DNA of 64,000 nucleotides from Camellia lanceoleosa (GCA_025200525.1 CM045762.1:108288734-108352733); one strand, 5' to 3'; counted from the first letter of the stretch, positions 1-12,750 are shown. Translations and numbers: made by a program. Notes: generated by a model from the letters alone, not told the origin.

Positions 1-19
1 ATTTTTTCCAAAATATATT

Positions 20-195
20 TTAGACATTTCATGTACACTTACATTGAGTTTAATGGTTAAAATATATTTTTCTGTCAATTTTAGTTAACAAAAATAGACA
101 AATGATTTTAGACATTTTATATACACTTAAATTGAGTTTACTTGTTAAAATATATATTTTTATGTCGATTTTACTTAATGAAAATAGACAAATGA
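20..195 (+). repeat. AT-rich ~90-bp tandem dimer, copy 1
   Basis: Two tandem monomers of about 90 bp. Each runs from 'agacattt..atacactta' through 'attgagttta' and 'ttaaaatatat' to 'aaaatagacaaatgattt'. A second dimer of the same family lies at 2150-2330. No coding potential is seen. The duplicated placement suggests the ends of a decayed element or a duplicated spacer, but no target duplication was found. Confidence 0.6.
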
Positions 196-611
196 TTTAA
201 ATTGAAAATAAATAAAAAAAATTAGAATTTAAATTGATAAATTAAAAATTTAAGATTTATTTTATTTTAAGGGCCAAATTCTTGAATTTGTTTTTTTATA
301 ATTATCTCTACAAATTTTATATGAAATTTATAACAAGAACAATAGGGCAGTCATACTTTAAAAACAACTCCGCTACGTAACTCGAAATATCAACGGTTTG
401 AATGACTCGAAATCTCAAAATGATGTCATTTTAGGGTTTTTTTTTATTCTCTTACCGGTAAGATAATATTTTCTATACCATTTGGGCCATTCGAGCTCTA
501 CGCATTCGAGCTCTCACGCATTTTCCCTTTAAAAAATAAATATGAGTGCATAAACAACCAAACACAAAATAGGTTACGAAGGGTCCAATTCCTCTCTAAT
601 TAGGAAATGGA

Positions 612-925
612 TTGGATAGTATTGTCGGGCTATCGTAGGTCCAACTTCGAACCCATCTCTATAATTTAAACCATTCAATGTGTAGAACTCATCGAGTACA
701 TCATCCCTGCAAAAAATTAGATTAATTGGAAATCAATAGCCATTTGATTAGCTTGCGTTTGTGTTTGTGATTTTTTTTTAAACCGTGATTGCTGTTGAAA
801 GAAATGCAAACTGATTAAATAACTATTGATATCTAATCAAATTGATTTTTTGCAGGAATGATTTATTCGACGAGTTCTACACATTGAATATAGGCTCAAA
901 ATTGGACCTACCGTGGCTCAACAGT
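612..925. mobile_element. Fold-back MITE-like element 1
   Basis: A long imperfect inverted repeat. The left arm (about 625-750) contains 'cattcaatgtgtagaactc', 'catcga' and 'tgcaaaaaatta'. The right arm (about 815-915) contains the complement in reverse order: 'ttttttgcaggaatga', 'cgacgagttctacacattga' and 'ttggacctac'. The centre is AT-rich and non-coding. The same arms occur in a second element at 2610-2920, so this is a repeated fold-back family and not a chance palindrome. Its superfamily cannot be fixed because no clean target duplication was identified. Confidence 0.65.
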
Positions 926-1784
926 ACCATCTAGTTTGATTTCCGACTCGAGAGAAGCTATTGTCGATTACAAATATTTGACAAGGAATGGCGCCCACAT
1001 AATGTGGGACCTACATATGAGACTCACCTTTTGTGAGACATTTGTGTCCTAATTTATATTTGATGTATGTATTTCTAGCTTTGTTGCTTTTTTAAAAATA
1101 TTAGTTATCATGTTAGGTCATTTATTTTAAAATAATTAAACAAAAACTTATTGTATTATTATGTATTAATTTTTTTTTTAAAAAAAAATTTTCAAGGGAA
1201 AATCACTTGCCAGTGATTCTACCACAAAACTATTACTAATTCATCGAAGATGATATAACATTAATTATTAATGTATATAAACTTTATTATTTATTTGTAT
1301 TTTTTTTAAAGTACCTATTGAATGGAATTTTCCTTGTTTTTCTATTTATATAACACTACTCATAATAATATTATGGGCATATTAAACTGGTTGGCTGTAT
1401 ATTTTACCATTTGTGTCATTTTGATCTCTTCACTTTAAATTGACTCAATTTTAATTCTTAATTTTAGATTTTATATCAATTTAGTCCAATTGATAGTATT
1501 GTTAATATTTTTGAAGAAAAAATTATTACTAAATTGATTGAGATTAACAAACTATGTTGAGTAAGGTTATACTTTTGCCCTTACAAATATGATATATGAC
1601 ATTTATATGTATATTTTTTTATAAAAAATGTTAAGAGTTATAATTAATTGAATTAAATTGAGACAAAATTATAAATTCAGGGACAAACTCAGACCAATTA
1701 AAATTATAAGACCTAAAATAATATAAGAATCAAAGCATAATGACCACCATCATAATTTGTCCTAATTAAATAAACAGTTGTGAT

Positions 1785-1915
1785 TTGTGACACTAAATTT
1801 TCTGGTATTAATGGCATTAATTTCTATATCAGGTAAAGAAAAAAAAAATAATAAAATAAAGTTATCAAAACAGAAAATTAGTGCCATTAGTACCAGAAAA
1901 ATTAGTGCCACAAAT
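1785..1915. repeat. Small hairpin element
   Basis: The left arm 'actaaattttctggtatta' plus 'atggcattaattt' (about 1791-1820) is matched by the reverse-complement arm 'aaattagtgccattagtacc' plus 'agaaaaattagtg' (about 1877-1910). The loop is an A-rich tract. It may be a tiny MITE. No ORF is present. Confidence 0.5.
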
Positions 1916-2149
1916 CATTTTTCTTAAATAAATTTGCCCTCATAAGAAAGCATTATTATACTATATTCATTATCAAACCTACGTCACAGCCTACGTCATC
2001 ATTATTAATTTAGTTATTATCCGACCTAACATAATGAAATTCAAGTTTCATAATTGATGATGAATACTTCACATTCGTCACAGCCTACATCATCATCATA
2101 ATTATAAATTTTTCTTTTGTGTTATGTTTATAAAAATCAATAAAAAAAA

Positions 2150-2330
2150 ATATTTTAAATATTTTATGTATATACAATGAGTTTAATAATTAAAATATTT
2201 TTTTTTATCAATTTTATTTAATAAAAATAAACAAATGATTTCTAACATTTCGTGTATATTTAAATTGAGTTTAATGATTAAAATATACATATTTTTTCCA
2301 TCGATTTTACTTAATGAAAATAGAACAAAG
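2150..2330 (+). repeat. AT-rich ~90-bp tandem dimer, copy 2
   Basis: Two tandem monomers homologous to the dimer at 20-195, sharing 'gagtttaat..ttaaaatat', 'aataaacaaatgatttctaa' and 'cgattttacttaatgaaaat'. It is diverged from copy 1. The pair brackets about 2 kb of AT-rich sequence. Confidence 0.6.
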
Positions 2331-2609
2331 CAAAAGAAAACTTATTGGATACTCTATCCAAGTGCAATAGAAAACAACTAGTTTAAAATATTCATGATCA
2401 TAGACGTGATAACTAATTTGGGTAAACCTAAATAAGTCAAGAAGTCAAAAAGTTACTCCAAAATTCAAAAAGGTATCACTATTCACCCAAAAAAAATATT
2501 AAAAAATCAATTTTTTCAAAATAAATACGCACGGAATTGACAAAAAGCAGCTGATGTGCTGCTGTTCGTCCCAGGGGCTAAAAGATTAGGTGTGATTTGC
2601 ACACACACC

Positions 2610-2920
2610 GTTGCTCGTCTAATGAGAGCCATCACGGGTCCCGTTTTGATAATCCGAACCGTTCAATGTGTAGAAATCGTCGAGTACTATATGTCTGTAA
2701 AAAATCACATTGATCGGATATCGATAACTATATGATCAAAGCAATTATGTACAACAAATGGTTGGTGTTACAATTAATGATTGAAAAATAAATAAATCTG
2801 ATCGGATATCTATCGATATCCGATTAATGTGATTTTTTATAGGCACATAGTATTCAACGAGTTATATACGTTGAACGGTTTAGATTATTAAAATGGGACC
2901 CGTGATAACCCCCATGGGCC
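2610..2920. mobile_element. Fold-back MITE-like element 2
   Basis: Inverted-repeat element related to the one at 612-925. The left arm has 'cacgggtcccgttttgataa', 'aaccgttcaatgtgtagaaa' and 'cacattgatcggatatcgat'. The right arm has 'atcgatatccgattaatgtg', 'acgttgaacggttta' and 'aaaatgggacccgtgat'. Its ends are better preserved than those of element 1 (GGGTCCC..GGGACCC). It is non-coding. Confidence 0.7.
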
Positions 2921-3854
2921 AAACAAAACCGTTCAGTGCTTTGTACAAAAATTAGGCAATAATTTCCATCCCCAATTCACGGCTGCAATGTGTACGGATG
3001 TGGGCCACCCCTCTCTAATCATCTCTTACACACTTTTTTTATACAATTTTTTAATACACATTTTTCTATAAAAATTCAAAAAATTAATCCAAACCTCCAT
3101 ATTTTTTTCTCAACTTTTTTAATCCAAAAAAATAAAAAGTACATTTTTTTAAGACACTCCAAACCAACCCTTAAATAAATGAGTCCTAAAAGCTTGAACA
3201 CCAGCAACATGACATGTGAGACAGGAATTACACACCACGTAATTAATAAGAAAATAATGGCTCCAGCCCGGATGCATGTATCTATACTAAGCATGTGGAT
3301 GCCATGAAAGTGAAATAAAGTTTTAAAAAAAAAAAAAAAAATGTAGAATAAGAGAAAGGAGTGAAAGAGAGAAAGGGTGGAGAGAAAAGAGACCCGTTCC
3401 AACTCACGCGACATGTATAATAAGAGCTAAGAAAAGCAATAAAAATGAAATAAAAAAGGGAACTCTTGCGAGGTGTGAACGTCGCGCCTTTCTGATTGTT
3501 AGGCCTATTTCCAGACCATGTTGTGCGAACCCGCTTTATCCCACTTAATAAAGTTGCCACCTAATTTTATGAAAAATTAAGAAATCTTTAACAATAAAAA
3601 TTAAGTTCCGCAATAATAGAGTAGTGTTTTGAAAAGTTAGTAAAAAGTTAACGTTTTGACTTTTATAGTCTATTTTGTTTTTTTGTGAGTAAAAAATGTG
3701 AGAGGTGATGTGACCCAAAATGAATAAAAAGCTAAAAGCTGATTTTTTACTGGGTTGTCAAAGCACCCCAAAATTTCAAGTTCGGGAGTTAAGGTACAAA
3801 AAGGGAAAGATCATTGAATGAAAGCACCTTCTTTTTGCCCTATCCAAAGATTGT
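2921..3854. other. AT-rich spacer without recognisable gene
   Basis: Non-coding, low-complexity sequence. A T/A-rich stretch at 2990-3180 ends in 'ccaaaccaaccctt', which looks like one end of a MITE, but no inverted partner was found. The short ORFs here have biased composition and no recognisable domain. Confidence 0.5.
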
Positions 3855-5639
3855 TGTAGATATCCAATTTTTGACTTAGCCTTGAGACTTAGGCGCTCCT
3901 TTTTGAGTTCTTGATGATGAAGATGAGATGTTTTAGTCTTTATAAGTTCCGCAACAAGAAGCCTAATGATCAAGCTTTAAACCATCCAATGTCTGTTTTG
4001 GACAAAATGTTTTTCAACCAAAATGGAAACCTCTTTCAAAACAAGTTTTAGTGGTATAACTCCAGACGTTATCGCAATGTTTTGAGGCTCATATTTTCAA
4101 AATCAAAATGTGGTATTCTTTTAAACAGACTGAGTGAAGAATATAGTGGAAGTGAATGTGAATGATGAAATCCTCTAAAATACCTGTTTCTCCCTTTAAT
4201 TTAGGCCAACCTGCACTTATTGATTTGATGATGTGCTCACTGGCTGGCTGGACACCATATGATGGCCGGCTACAAAAGCACTCGGTTGATCACCAGGAAG
4301 CTCAGTCGGCTGAATGTTCTGAGTACAGAGCATTGTCAAGAATTTCACCTTGGACATTGGACATTAAAGAACACACTTAAAACCTCTAGAGGGACCTGAA
4401 AGGGAGTTTGTGAATAAGAAAGGCCCATCCTCTTTTAGAGGGAAATCCTTAGCATCTTTGATTTTTGATCTTGTTATCTTGTTGTCTTCTTTTTCTTTTT
4501 CTTTTTTTAATTTTTTTTTTTCCAATTTTAGCTTCATTTCAATTATGTAATTGTTGTAAGTCCCCATGGTTATAGAAGGAGTAGCCATAGCCATCCATCC
4601 ATTGTGTTGATATCCTTTTTCTTTGTTTTCTTGCTTTCCTTGGGTCTAACTATCTAGTTCGTATGTATTTTGGATCCTTGTAGATGTGATTGAGAGTAGT
4701 TTTAGCCATCCATTCACAAGTTCAATAAGTACAGCATGATTTCCTTGTTATTGCACTCCTTATCTTCACTTATCCTATCTCTCAAGTGTGTTAATCTATG
4801 TGTTTAAACTCCTTACTCAATAACCACGAGTGTTAGGGGTTGTTCCATGGGATTGCTTGGGTAATCCATGGGATTTGATATTGATATGTGGTGTCTTCTC
4901 ATTTTCATTGAGTATTTGAAAGTAAAATAAGAGATTTTGGGTCAAAGGAAGTTGAAATCTTCATTCTCAATCATTTGTAAACATAGAAAGGGGTGTTATA
5001 ATCCTTTTTCTATAAATATATGAGGAGTTTTCAATGAGTTTGATGAATCAATTGTTTTAGTAAGCAAAGCTTTCACTAAGAAATGATTTGCATTAATCTA
5101 TGTTCTCCACTTGATAGCATGGATTTGAGTATTAATTTGCTCTTATTCACAAGAGAAGATGTAGGTTCCTATTCCTTTCTTGGGCTTAAATTTGTTTTTG
5201 ATTTTGATTCATTTAATCGTTGATTTATTGCAAAATATCTGTTGTATATACTCGTTTTGTCATTGTTGAGGGCTTTGGCCTATCTGCATCTTCCTTGAGT
5301 GATCCCTGTCAACAGAGGGGGTAGAAGAGGTGAGTATCCCCCAGAAGGTGCCCTTTTAGCTTCTGTTATGGAGTTCTGCACTAACCTATTCCTAGTCGGA
5401 GAAGAAATATGGTCGGCTACTTCCTAGTGCAGCCAGCTTAATTTGTGTCTGGTTGGTCATTCTTCTCTAAGAACAAAGTAGACAGTTTCTGGAGAATGCT
5501 CCTCTAGGCAGTTTTGGAACTCCTGGATGATTTCTTTTCTTTATTTGGTCTAATTTGTTAGGTTTAGTAGTAATTTGGTTGAATCGATTCATTATTGTAA
5601 TAATCTCTCTCCCTCTTTTCTTATTCGAATTCACTATAA

Positions 5640-6240
5640 GAAATTTCACTTTTGGCAACTAAAATTTTAGTCGCCAAAAGCCTTATTTTAGTCGCCAATT
5701 ACTTTTGGAGACTAATATATTTGGTCGCCAGTTTGGTCGCCAATAGTTCGTCGGGGAAGACAATCGGCGACGAAAATTTTTTTAGTAGCCAAAAGTGACC
5801 TATTGGCGACTAAAACTTTAGTCGCCGTATATTTTTTAACAATAATTAAATATATATATTTTTTACTTTTAGCGACTAAATTATTTAGTAGCCAATTGAA
5901 CATGTATGTTTGGCAACTAACTATTTGGTAGCCAAAAGTGACTTATTGGTGACTAAAACTTTAGTTGCTATATATTTTTTAACAATAATTAAATATATAT
6001 ATACTTTTAGCGACTAAATTATTTAGTAGCCAATTGAGTATGTATGTTTTGCGACTAATTATTTGGTAGCCAAAAGTTCCACTTTTGAGAATTGACAACT
6101 AAAAATTTCGTAGCCAAAAGTTTCCTTTTTACAATTGGCGATTAAAAGTTTAATAGCCAAAAGTTTCATTTTTTTACAATTGGCGACTAAAGTTTTAGTA
6201 GCCAAAAGCCAACTTGTGATATTTGTTTAGTCACTAAACA
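5640..6240. repeat. CACTA 1 left subterminal repeats
   Basis: Many copies of a 10-12 bp motif, TTTAGTCGCCAA or its complement TTGGCGACTAAA, with one- or two-base variants. They are spaced irregularly in both orientations. In CACTA transposons such subterminal motifs are the binding sites for the element's DNA-binding transposition protein. Confidence 0.8.
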
Positions 6241-8360
6241 GTCTCATTTAGTTTTTATAATTTGTTCTGTAATATTTTTTGCGCCACCTGTAACCTGTGC
6301 ATATACAAAATTATTCATTCATTCATTCGATTCTTAACCATTTAATGAAAATATTTCTCCACAACCTGTGGCATTCGATTTCCAACCATATACAAAACTT
6401 AACTATTAACCGTACATATCAAAGAAAATAAGAATCTATAAAACATAGTATAATCCAACAAATACATATACTATCCAAACCAACAATTAAAATCCAAATT
6501 AAACAAAATCTTAATAACAAAACATATCAAGTGTACATGTTTTCCATAAACAAAAATATAATGTAAATTACGCCCATGAAAACATCATCAATCTGTCCCA
6601 AAAACATCACTGTATCCATGCCAACATCATCAATCTGTAACAAAAAAATAATAGCAATTAATATTTTATTGAATAACATTAATTTACATACAACTTGAAA
6701 TTTATTATTTTCATGGAATCAATTACAAAATCATTTTATTTTTTAAGTAATTAGAAATTGAACAAAAACAAAAACAATGGTGATCATGTTCATATGGAGT
6801 CAAAGCTTTTAGGGGAAGCAATTTCCAATATCTCAGCAAGAATGTCATAAGATAACCCATTGGAAGGAGTCCTATGGATGTCCAAGGCGAAATTTTGGGA
6901 GAAGCCCATGTTAGCAAGGAAGTCACATTGGTAGTCTTTTTATTAGAGAGCTCCATTGGTGCCAACGCAGTGGTGGGGTAGGATGTAAGTTTTGAAACCT
7001 CAAGGGGGAATATGTAATTTAACTAAACCTCAAGGGGGTGTAGATAATTGACCCATCAAAATAAACAAGTACTTAAGTCCTAATGTGCCCATGAAAAGAA
7101 GAAGAAGAAGTAATGTTCCCAAGATTTTCTTTTCCCAATTTTCTTATTATCCAATTGTTCTATTAAGGAGATATATACCATCTCTCCTTTTTGTATTTGC
7201 TTTATTATAGCTGAAATTTCATATTTGTCATAGGAAAGCTGTCCGTGACAGCCACACGATGGTTCGGGGGCTGTTTTGAATTTTTGCCATCGGAACGCCA
7301 TTTTGTGACTAAATTTAAAGCATTTTCGACTCTAACTCCTAATTTACGAGTCCAAATTACATTCCGTCTATTGTCACAGGTCATATTTTTCACGGGGAAG
7401 CTGTCCCTGACAGCCACATGGTGGTTTGGGGGCTGTTTTGAATTTTCGCCCCCAGAATGCCATTTTTCGACTAAGTTTAAGGTGTTTTCGACTCAAAAAA
7501 AAAAAAAAAAAAAAAAATAGAGGATGTTACGGGAATATTTGAGGCCAAAACATCTTAATACAAATACTTTAGATTGGGTGGTTAGCAAAGCTTTTGGAAG
7601 TTCAAATTCACATTGAATTAACTGGATTTCACATTGTTGCACCATGTTGAATGGGTTTAACAGGCCAGTTATTATATCTGTTATTATATCTATTCCAAAA
7701 GTTCTAAAACAACAAAACATGATCAAAATATTTGAATTCCAATGTTCAGAGGAGAAAAGCTATTCAATTCCATATTGAACAGTGTAAATCACAGTACCAT
7801 GATAATCCAGCCTACATGAATTGCACACGCCACACAGCATTATTTGTTCTTTTGTTTGGCAAGAGAAACAAGTTCTTGATAGAATGAAAATTCAAATTGA
7901 AGTCATGCCCCATAGAAGTCTTTTGACCACTAATAACTATAGCTAATCTGGCCAATTCACAATCATGGGACCATACTTGAAGGGTTTTCTAAGATGTAAA
8001 AGAAAACTATATAATAGGGCCTAAGGGAGAAAACTATGTGGTATTGTAAATAAATTGAGAAGTTCTGAAGCACATTAAGTGAGTCATGTTTTGTCTCTCA
8101 ATTACCTAACAAATATGAGTCAAATTTTCTTAATAATGCCAAGTACCCAGAACTAGAATACAAAAAGAATATAAAAAATGTAATGTGTAGCTGAGATATT
8201 ATTTGAAGTATGACTCACGTCACATTCAAAATATAAATGTCAACCAAATAATATATGTTTTATTTTTTAATTTTGTACACTTAGCATTACCAAGTTTTCT
8301 ACTTCAATGGATGGAATACTGTGTGCATAGAATCATTTCCTAATTATAAGGAATTATGTA
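6241..8360. other. CACTA 1 interior, non-coding
   Basis: AT-rich interior without a supportable gene. It includes a direct duplication at 7236-7500 and a run of A at 7495-7518. ORFs here are short and cross low-complexity tracts. Confidence 0.5.
7236..7500 (+). repeat. ~160-bp direct duplication inside CACTA 1
   Basis: Two copies of a segment containing 'gaagctgtcc(g/c)tgacagccac', 'tggt(t)cgggggctgttttgaa', 'gccatttt' and 'ttttcgactc'. The first begins at about 7234 and the second at about 7396. The copies differ by scattered substitutions. Confidence 0.7.
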
Positions 8361-8368
8361 CTTAAATG

Positions 8369-8373
8369 ACACA

Positions 8374-8421
<48 letters not shown>
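8369..8421 (+). repeat. (AC)n microsatellite followed by poly(A)
   Basis: About nine AC units run directly into more than 30 A residues. The long A run could mark a retroposon tail, but no flanking duplication was identified. Confidence 0.7.
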
Positions 8422-8422
<1 letters not shown>

Positions 8423-8984
8423 GTTTAATAATGAAATTACGAAAACACCATTAACGTGAAGTATATAATACTTCTATCTTGTGTAGTGAGTAAATTTCAA
8501 CATTGTAAAGAAACTTAGTTTGGTGCGCAAAAGATGGCTCAAAATATCCTGTATAATCAAAATATGAAAATAAAAGAACATATACTTTTGTTAGTGGTAA
8601 AAATTCACAAGAGTGCCAAAAGGAGGTCAACTTTATGCAGGTGAATGCTCAATATTCTCATTATTCAAAAAAGCTGTGCAATCAAAGGTCAATAAGTGAT
8701 GTTCAAGTCTGCTATTGCTATGCTATCACATGATTGCCACAATATAGGCACAACCAATTTTGTAGACAAGAACCAAGTTCGATAAGTCATTACTGAGATA
8801 TAATTGCTCTATATGGGTACAACTTAACTGAAACTTATTCTCTAAATAATGCAGTATCAAAAAATGGGATGGTAAACTATCCCTCTTGCAAGGGCCAATA
8901 TGTCCTTTCTAAAGAACGTTGCTTCTGCACCTACGGAATAAATAAAAAATGGGCTTTCACCATTAAACACAAAGTTACAATAGA

Positions 8985-9334
8985 TTGAGGTGGGAACTAT
9001 TTAAGACATTCACAAAATTACAAGCAAACGTTGGTGTTGTGTCCAACCCCACATGGCGAATACAACTTTGTAAACAATCTGTTAAAAAAGATTACAATGT
9101 TGGTGTTTCAAGAAGTCAATTGTATAGGGCAAAGAGAAAGGGACATCATCTCATTGAAGGAAATTATAGGGAGCAATATGCTAAACTATGGGACTATTTT
9201 GTGAAGAGATAAGAAGAACAAATCTTGAGACAACCATTGTTATTAAGGTGCCAGATGATGTAGATGATGGTATTGATGAAGATGATGAAGACAGTGAAGA
9301 AAAGTCCACATTTCAGAGAATATATAGGCACTAA
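8985..9334 (+). pseudogene. Mutator-like (MULE) transposase N-terminal fragment
   Basis: The first frame (8985-9212) contains 'YNVGVSRSQLYRAKRKG' followed by 'EGNYREQYAKLWDY'. This matches the region upstream of the catalytic domain in plant MuDR-type transposases, where a (Y/W)NV..S(R/K)SQ.YRAK block precedes a '.EQY..L.DY' block. A stop at 9210-9212 and a shift to another frame follow. The protein then continues as 'RTNLETTIVIKV', an acidic Asp/Glu run, and 'STFQRIY', matching the usual (R)TNPGS.V.(I)K....FQR.(Y) segment, and stops again. The DDE catalytic domain and zinc knuckle are absent. The fragment is 350 bp inside CACTA 1, either captured or a remnant of an inserted MULE. Confidence 0.75.
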
Positions 9335-10002
9335 ATTATCATAGGCAACTGCATGTGTAAACACTCTATCGTTTTAGTTTAAATCACAACACCCAACACT
9401 GCTGAATGCTTGGGCATACATTTTCAGAGGTAGACATTAACATCAATTTGTAAATATATCATCCCACTTATTAAGCCATCATTGATTAAAACCTCAGTGT
9501 CAATAAAACTATCTAATAGAAAAGAAAAAGATGAAGTCCACATAATAGGCAGTCGCACAGATTGTGGAGCTTAAATATATTTTCGACACAACCAAAAAAA
9601 AAAACAAAAAAAAAAAAAAATTGACAAGAAAAAGTGGTAGTCAGAAATAACTAACCAAAAAGTAATAAATCCAATCATTTTTGTGTCGCAATTTTGAAAT
9701 TAGTACAATCTTAATTTTGATCTCCTCCAAACTTTGTGGCAGTTTTGCAATTACAATAATCTTATTTTTGAACTCCTCCAAAACATCATTGAAAGCCTCT
9801 TTTTTTTTTTTTTTTTAGAAAAATAAAATAAGAAGCAACTTCATCTTAATACATCAAAAAAACCATATGCAACCCTTGACAAATGGCAATTTATTTTTGT
9901 CTCTCTCTCTCTCTCTCATCTAACCACAAGCACGATGAAAGTTAGCAGCTTCAACGATTGAAATGTTTTTACTGGGCCAGATATGATCTTCCTGTTATTC
10001 AG
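9335..10002. other. CACTA 1 interior, no gene seen
   Basis: AT-rich sequence with A runs (about 9595-9620), a T18 tract at 9799-9818 and a short CT repeat at 9899-9918. Nothing coding is supportable. Confidence 0.5.
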
Positions 10003-11265
10003 TCAGGAATAATAGCTTCCAAATTTATAGCAAGCTGCTCGACCCTACAATGACAAATATCAACAAAAGGGCCAATAACTGTTGCCTCAATGATTTCAAC
10101 GTGGCCTTGGTTGCTTAATGACTGATAGTTACAGCTCTCAAAAGTTAAGTTATCATGTGTCAAATTATTAACTATGAGGTGCCGTCAATATTAGATTGAA
10201 ATTTGAGCTTCAAACAGATTCATGAAGATAATCTGAAATGGTCTGATTTTGTAAAAATGCAATTCAGAGTAAAGTATATTCACCCAAAAAAATTCACAGT
10301 AAAGTATTTAATTTTTCCTTCCTTTCCCTATTTCACTGCATTAGCACTGGTCTAATGAGGCATTCTATTTTGTACTTTTTAAATGAAAAAAGGACGCACC
10401 AATCCACTTAGCTCCATTATCTCCAAGCACCCCCACAAGCTAACAAGCACTTTTTCACTAGCAATGTTTCTTTGGGCTAAAGTAATCACTTCAATCAAAT
10501 TACTGCTGAAAATATTTCCCAAATTATCACTTAGCATTTGATATTAAAAATAAAAAAAAGGCAAATAAATAATAGAGTACTACAAACAAGAGAGATCTGT
10601 ACAGAATATATAACACTTCAAGCAAAAAGAATGATATCAATTCCCAAACAATGAACAAAAAGCTAAATTGAATATTTTTGTTTGCACTAAATTCTATGAA
10701 TGCAAGACAACATAATTTTCTTCTATTAATAGTAGACAACCAACAACACCTCATACATTATATTGATCTCAACTCTTAAAGGCCTCAAAATCATAGACTT
10801 TCTGTATAACTTTGTTCATCACTATAGTGGGAGTTGTAGATAAATAAAAATCACCAAAACAAACTGATGCAAACTTAGCAAAGACCATAATACCATTATT
10901 AGATATGTAATTCAAACGTGATTTAATGGAGTATGTCTAATCAGGATATTATCAAATAAAAGAGGGAAAAATCAAATTTTTTCAGAGGAAATCAATTTCT
11001 ACCTGCTGGAATTGCTCATTCGAACCTTCCACTTGGACTGGGACCATGGAGCCATACACGGGCATCTGAAAAGAGGCATAATTTCCACATCTACGAATCA
11101 AATTCACCAAAACACACTGAAAGAAAGAAAAAACAAATCAACAAAATCAAAAAGTTGTGATGAAGCATTCATACAAGTAACATTCGGATCAGAATCGATT
11201 GGATGATTGGAATTGGAAAGCCATTGCTTCGCATGCTCAACGCAGGGGATGTATAACGAATCCAT
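10003..11265 (-). pseudogene. Exon-like fragments of an unidentified captured host gene
   Basis: Read right to left, a reading frame opens with ATG at 11265 (MDSLYIPCVEHAKQWLSNSN) downstream of a CT-rich leader. It is followed by an intron-like stretch. A second open segment at 11065-11003 is bounded by 'tcttttcag' and 'gtagaaatt' and begins MPVYGSMVPVQVEG. Further candidates are 10439-10400, bounded by 'ttag' and 'gtgcgt', and a terminal open stretch ending at 10003 that includes 'HVEIIEATVIGPFVDICHC'. The splice-like borders and unbiased composition suggest a transduplicated host gene, as in Pack-CACTA elements. I do not recognise the family. The grouping of the four pieces into one gene is inference. 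Confidence 0.4.
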
Positions 11266-11423
11266 CGATCCAAACTCTATGGACTTAATCCAAACCCTAG
11301 GAGTAGATTAAGATCGTAAAATAAGAAGAAAACAAGGAAGAGAATAAACAAAGAGAGAGGGGCTTCTGAGAGAGAGTTCTTCAATGTCGAATCAAGATTT
11401 GCAACTCTAAGGAGGAATTATCT

Positions 11424-11449
11424 ATGAGAGAGAGAGAGAGAGAGAGAGT
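11424..11449 (+). repeat. (GA)n microsatellite
   Basis: About 13 GA units. They lie upstream of the minus-strand exon-like ATG at 11265, the place where plant genes often carry a CT-rich 5' leader. Confidence 0.8.
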
Positions 11450-11833
11450 ACCTTCGTGATGTTCAGATATATCGACGGGTTAGATGGATAATACAATTTT
11501 GTGGATGGATCGGTCAAAATCAAAACTTTATACGATAGATACATAACTATATGAATTGAAATCAGTCAAAAACTTCAATCGGTAAAGAAAGCAAGCACAA
11601 TGTTGAAGAAATCTACAGAAAATTGAACGAAGATTATGATATATATATACATAACTATATCTACATGTATCGAAATCAGTCAAAAACTTCAATCAGAAAA
11701 GGACAAAGAATAACCTGAATGTCGATGGGAGGCGAGGCAATGGTGAGCTGCGGTGGTGATGTTCGACGGTAGAAGATTGACGGACATTGTGGTTGTGTGC
11801 GATGCTGAGATGAGGGGTGGTGATGATTTATTC

Positions 11834-11837
<4 letters not shown>

Positions 11838-11904
<67 letters not shown>
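11838..11904 (+). repeat. Compound (GT)n(GA)n microsatellite
   Basis: Roughly 21 GT units pass directly into about 12 GA units. Any ORF across it is an artefact of the repeat. Confidence 0.9.
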
Positions 11905-11905
<1 letters not shown>

Positions 11906-12164
11906 CCGTGTGAAGACTAATAAATTTGGGCAAAAATTTAGGCGGCAATACGAAATATTTCCCACTAAAATTTTGAACACATTTGCAGATTATGGCAAAA
12001 AAACTTGCATGTTTAGGATGATTTTTTGGCTAATTATGAAAAGATGTGCAAAAAGTAGAGAGAAAAGAGAATCTTTGACTTTTTGGTATGAGTGGTTGGC
12101 TTTTTGGCTAATTTAGTAACTTTTTGACTAATTAGCTAAAAAGGTAAGTCCCCAAACGAGGCCT

Positions 12165-12750
12165 AAATTTTAGTCGTTGAAAGTAGATTTTTGGCAATCA
12201 AAGTTTGGTAGCCAAAAGATAAAAAATAATTTTTTATTTTTCATTCGGCGACTAAATAATTTTAGTAGCCAAAACTCAATATACGGCGACTAAAATATTT
12301 TTTTGTTGCTGAACATATGTTTTTGGGGACCAAACGTTTGGTCGCCAAAGATAAAAAATAATTTTTATTTTCTACTTAGCGACTAAATTGTTTTAGTAGC
12401 CAAAACTCAATATATGGCAACTAAAATATTTTTTTTTCGCTGAAAATATGTTTTTGGCGGCCAAAAAGATAAAAAATAATTTTTTTATTTTTTATTTGGC
12501 GACTAAATGGTTTTAGCGGCCAAAACTCAATATACGATGACTAAATTTTTTTTTTGTCGCCAATTCTAGTATTTTTAGCGACTAAATGTTTTTTTAGTCA
12601 CCAATAATCAATATACCCCGACTAAAAAAATTAGTAGCTAAATATTGTACTTTTGTTGACTAAAAAAATTTTTGGTCACAAATTCCACAACTTCTAGGGA
12701 CTAAATTTTTTTTAGTCACCATTTTGGTTGCCAAATGTGCATTTTGTTGT
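12165..12750. repeat. CACTA 1 right subterminal repeats
   Basis: Repeated GGCGACTAAA and TTTAGTCGCC-type motifs, matching those at the left end. They are organised in three longer imperfect repeats, each with 'gataaaaaataattttt..att' followed by 'ggcgactaaa..ttttag' and 'ccaaaactcaatata'. Confidence 0.8.

Noticed and set aside
7245..7520. 91-codon ORF repeated 'WWFGGCFEF'
   Set aside because: It comes from a direct DNA duplication and ends in a poly(A) run; both strands are equally open.
11676..11948. 90-codon minus-strand ORF with Ser-Leu and His-Thr runs
   Set aside because: It is a translation of the (GT)n(GA)n microsatellite.
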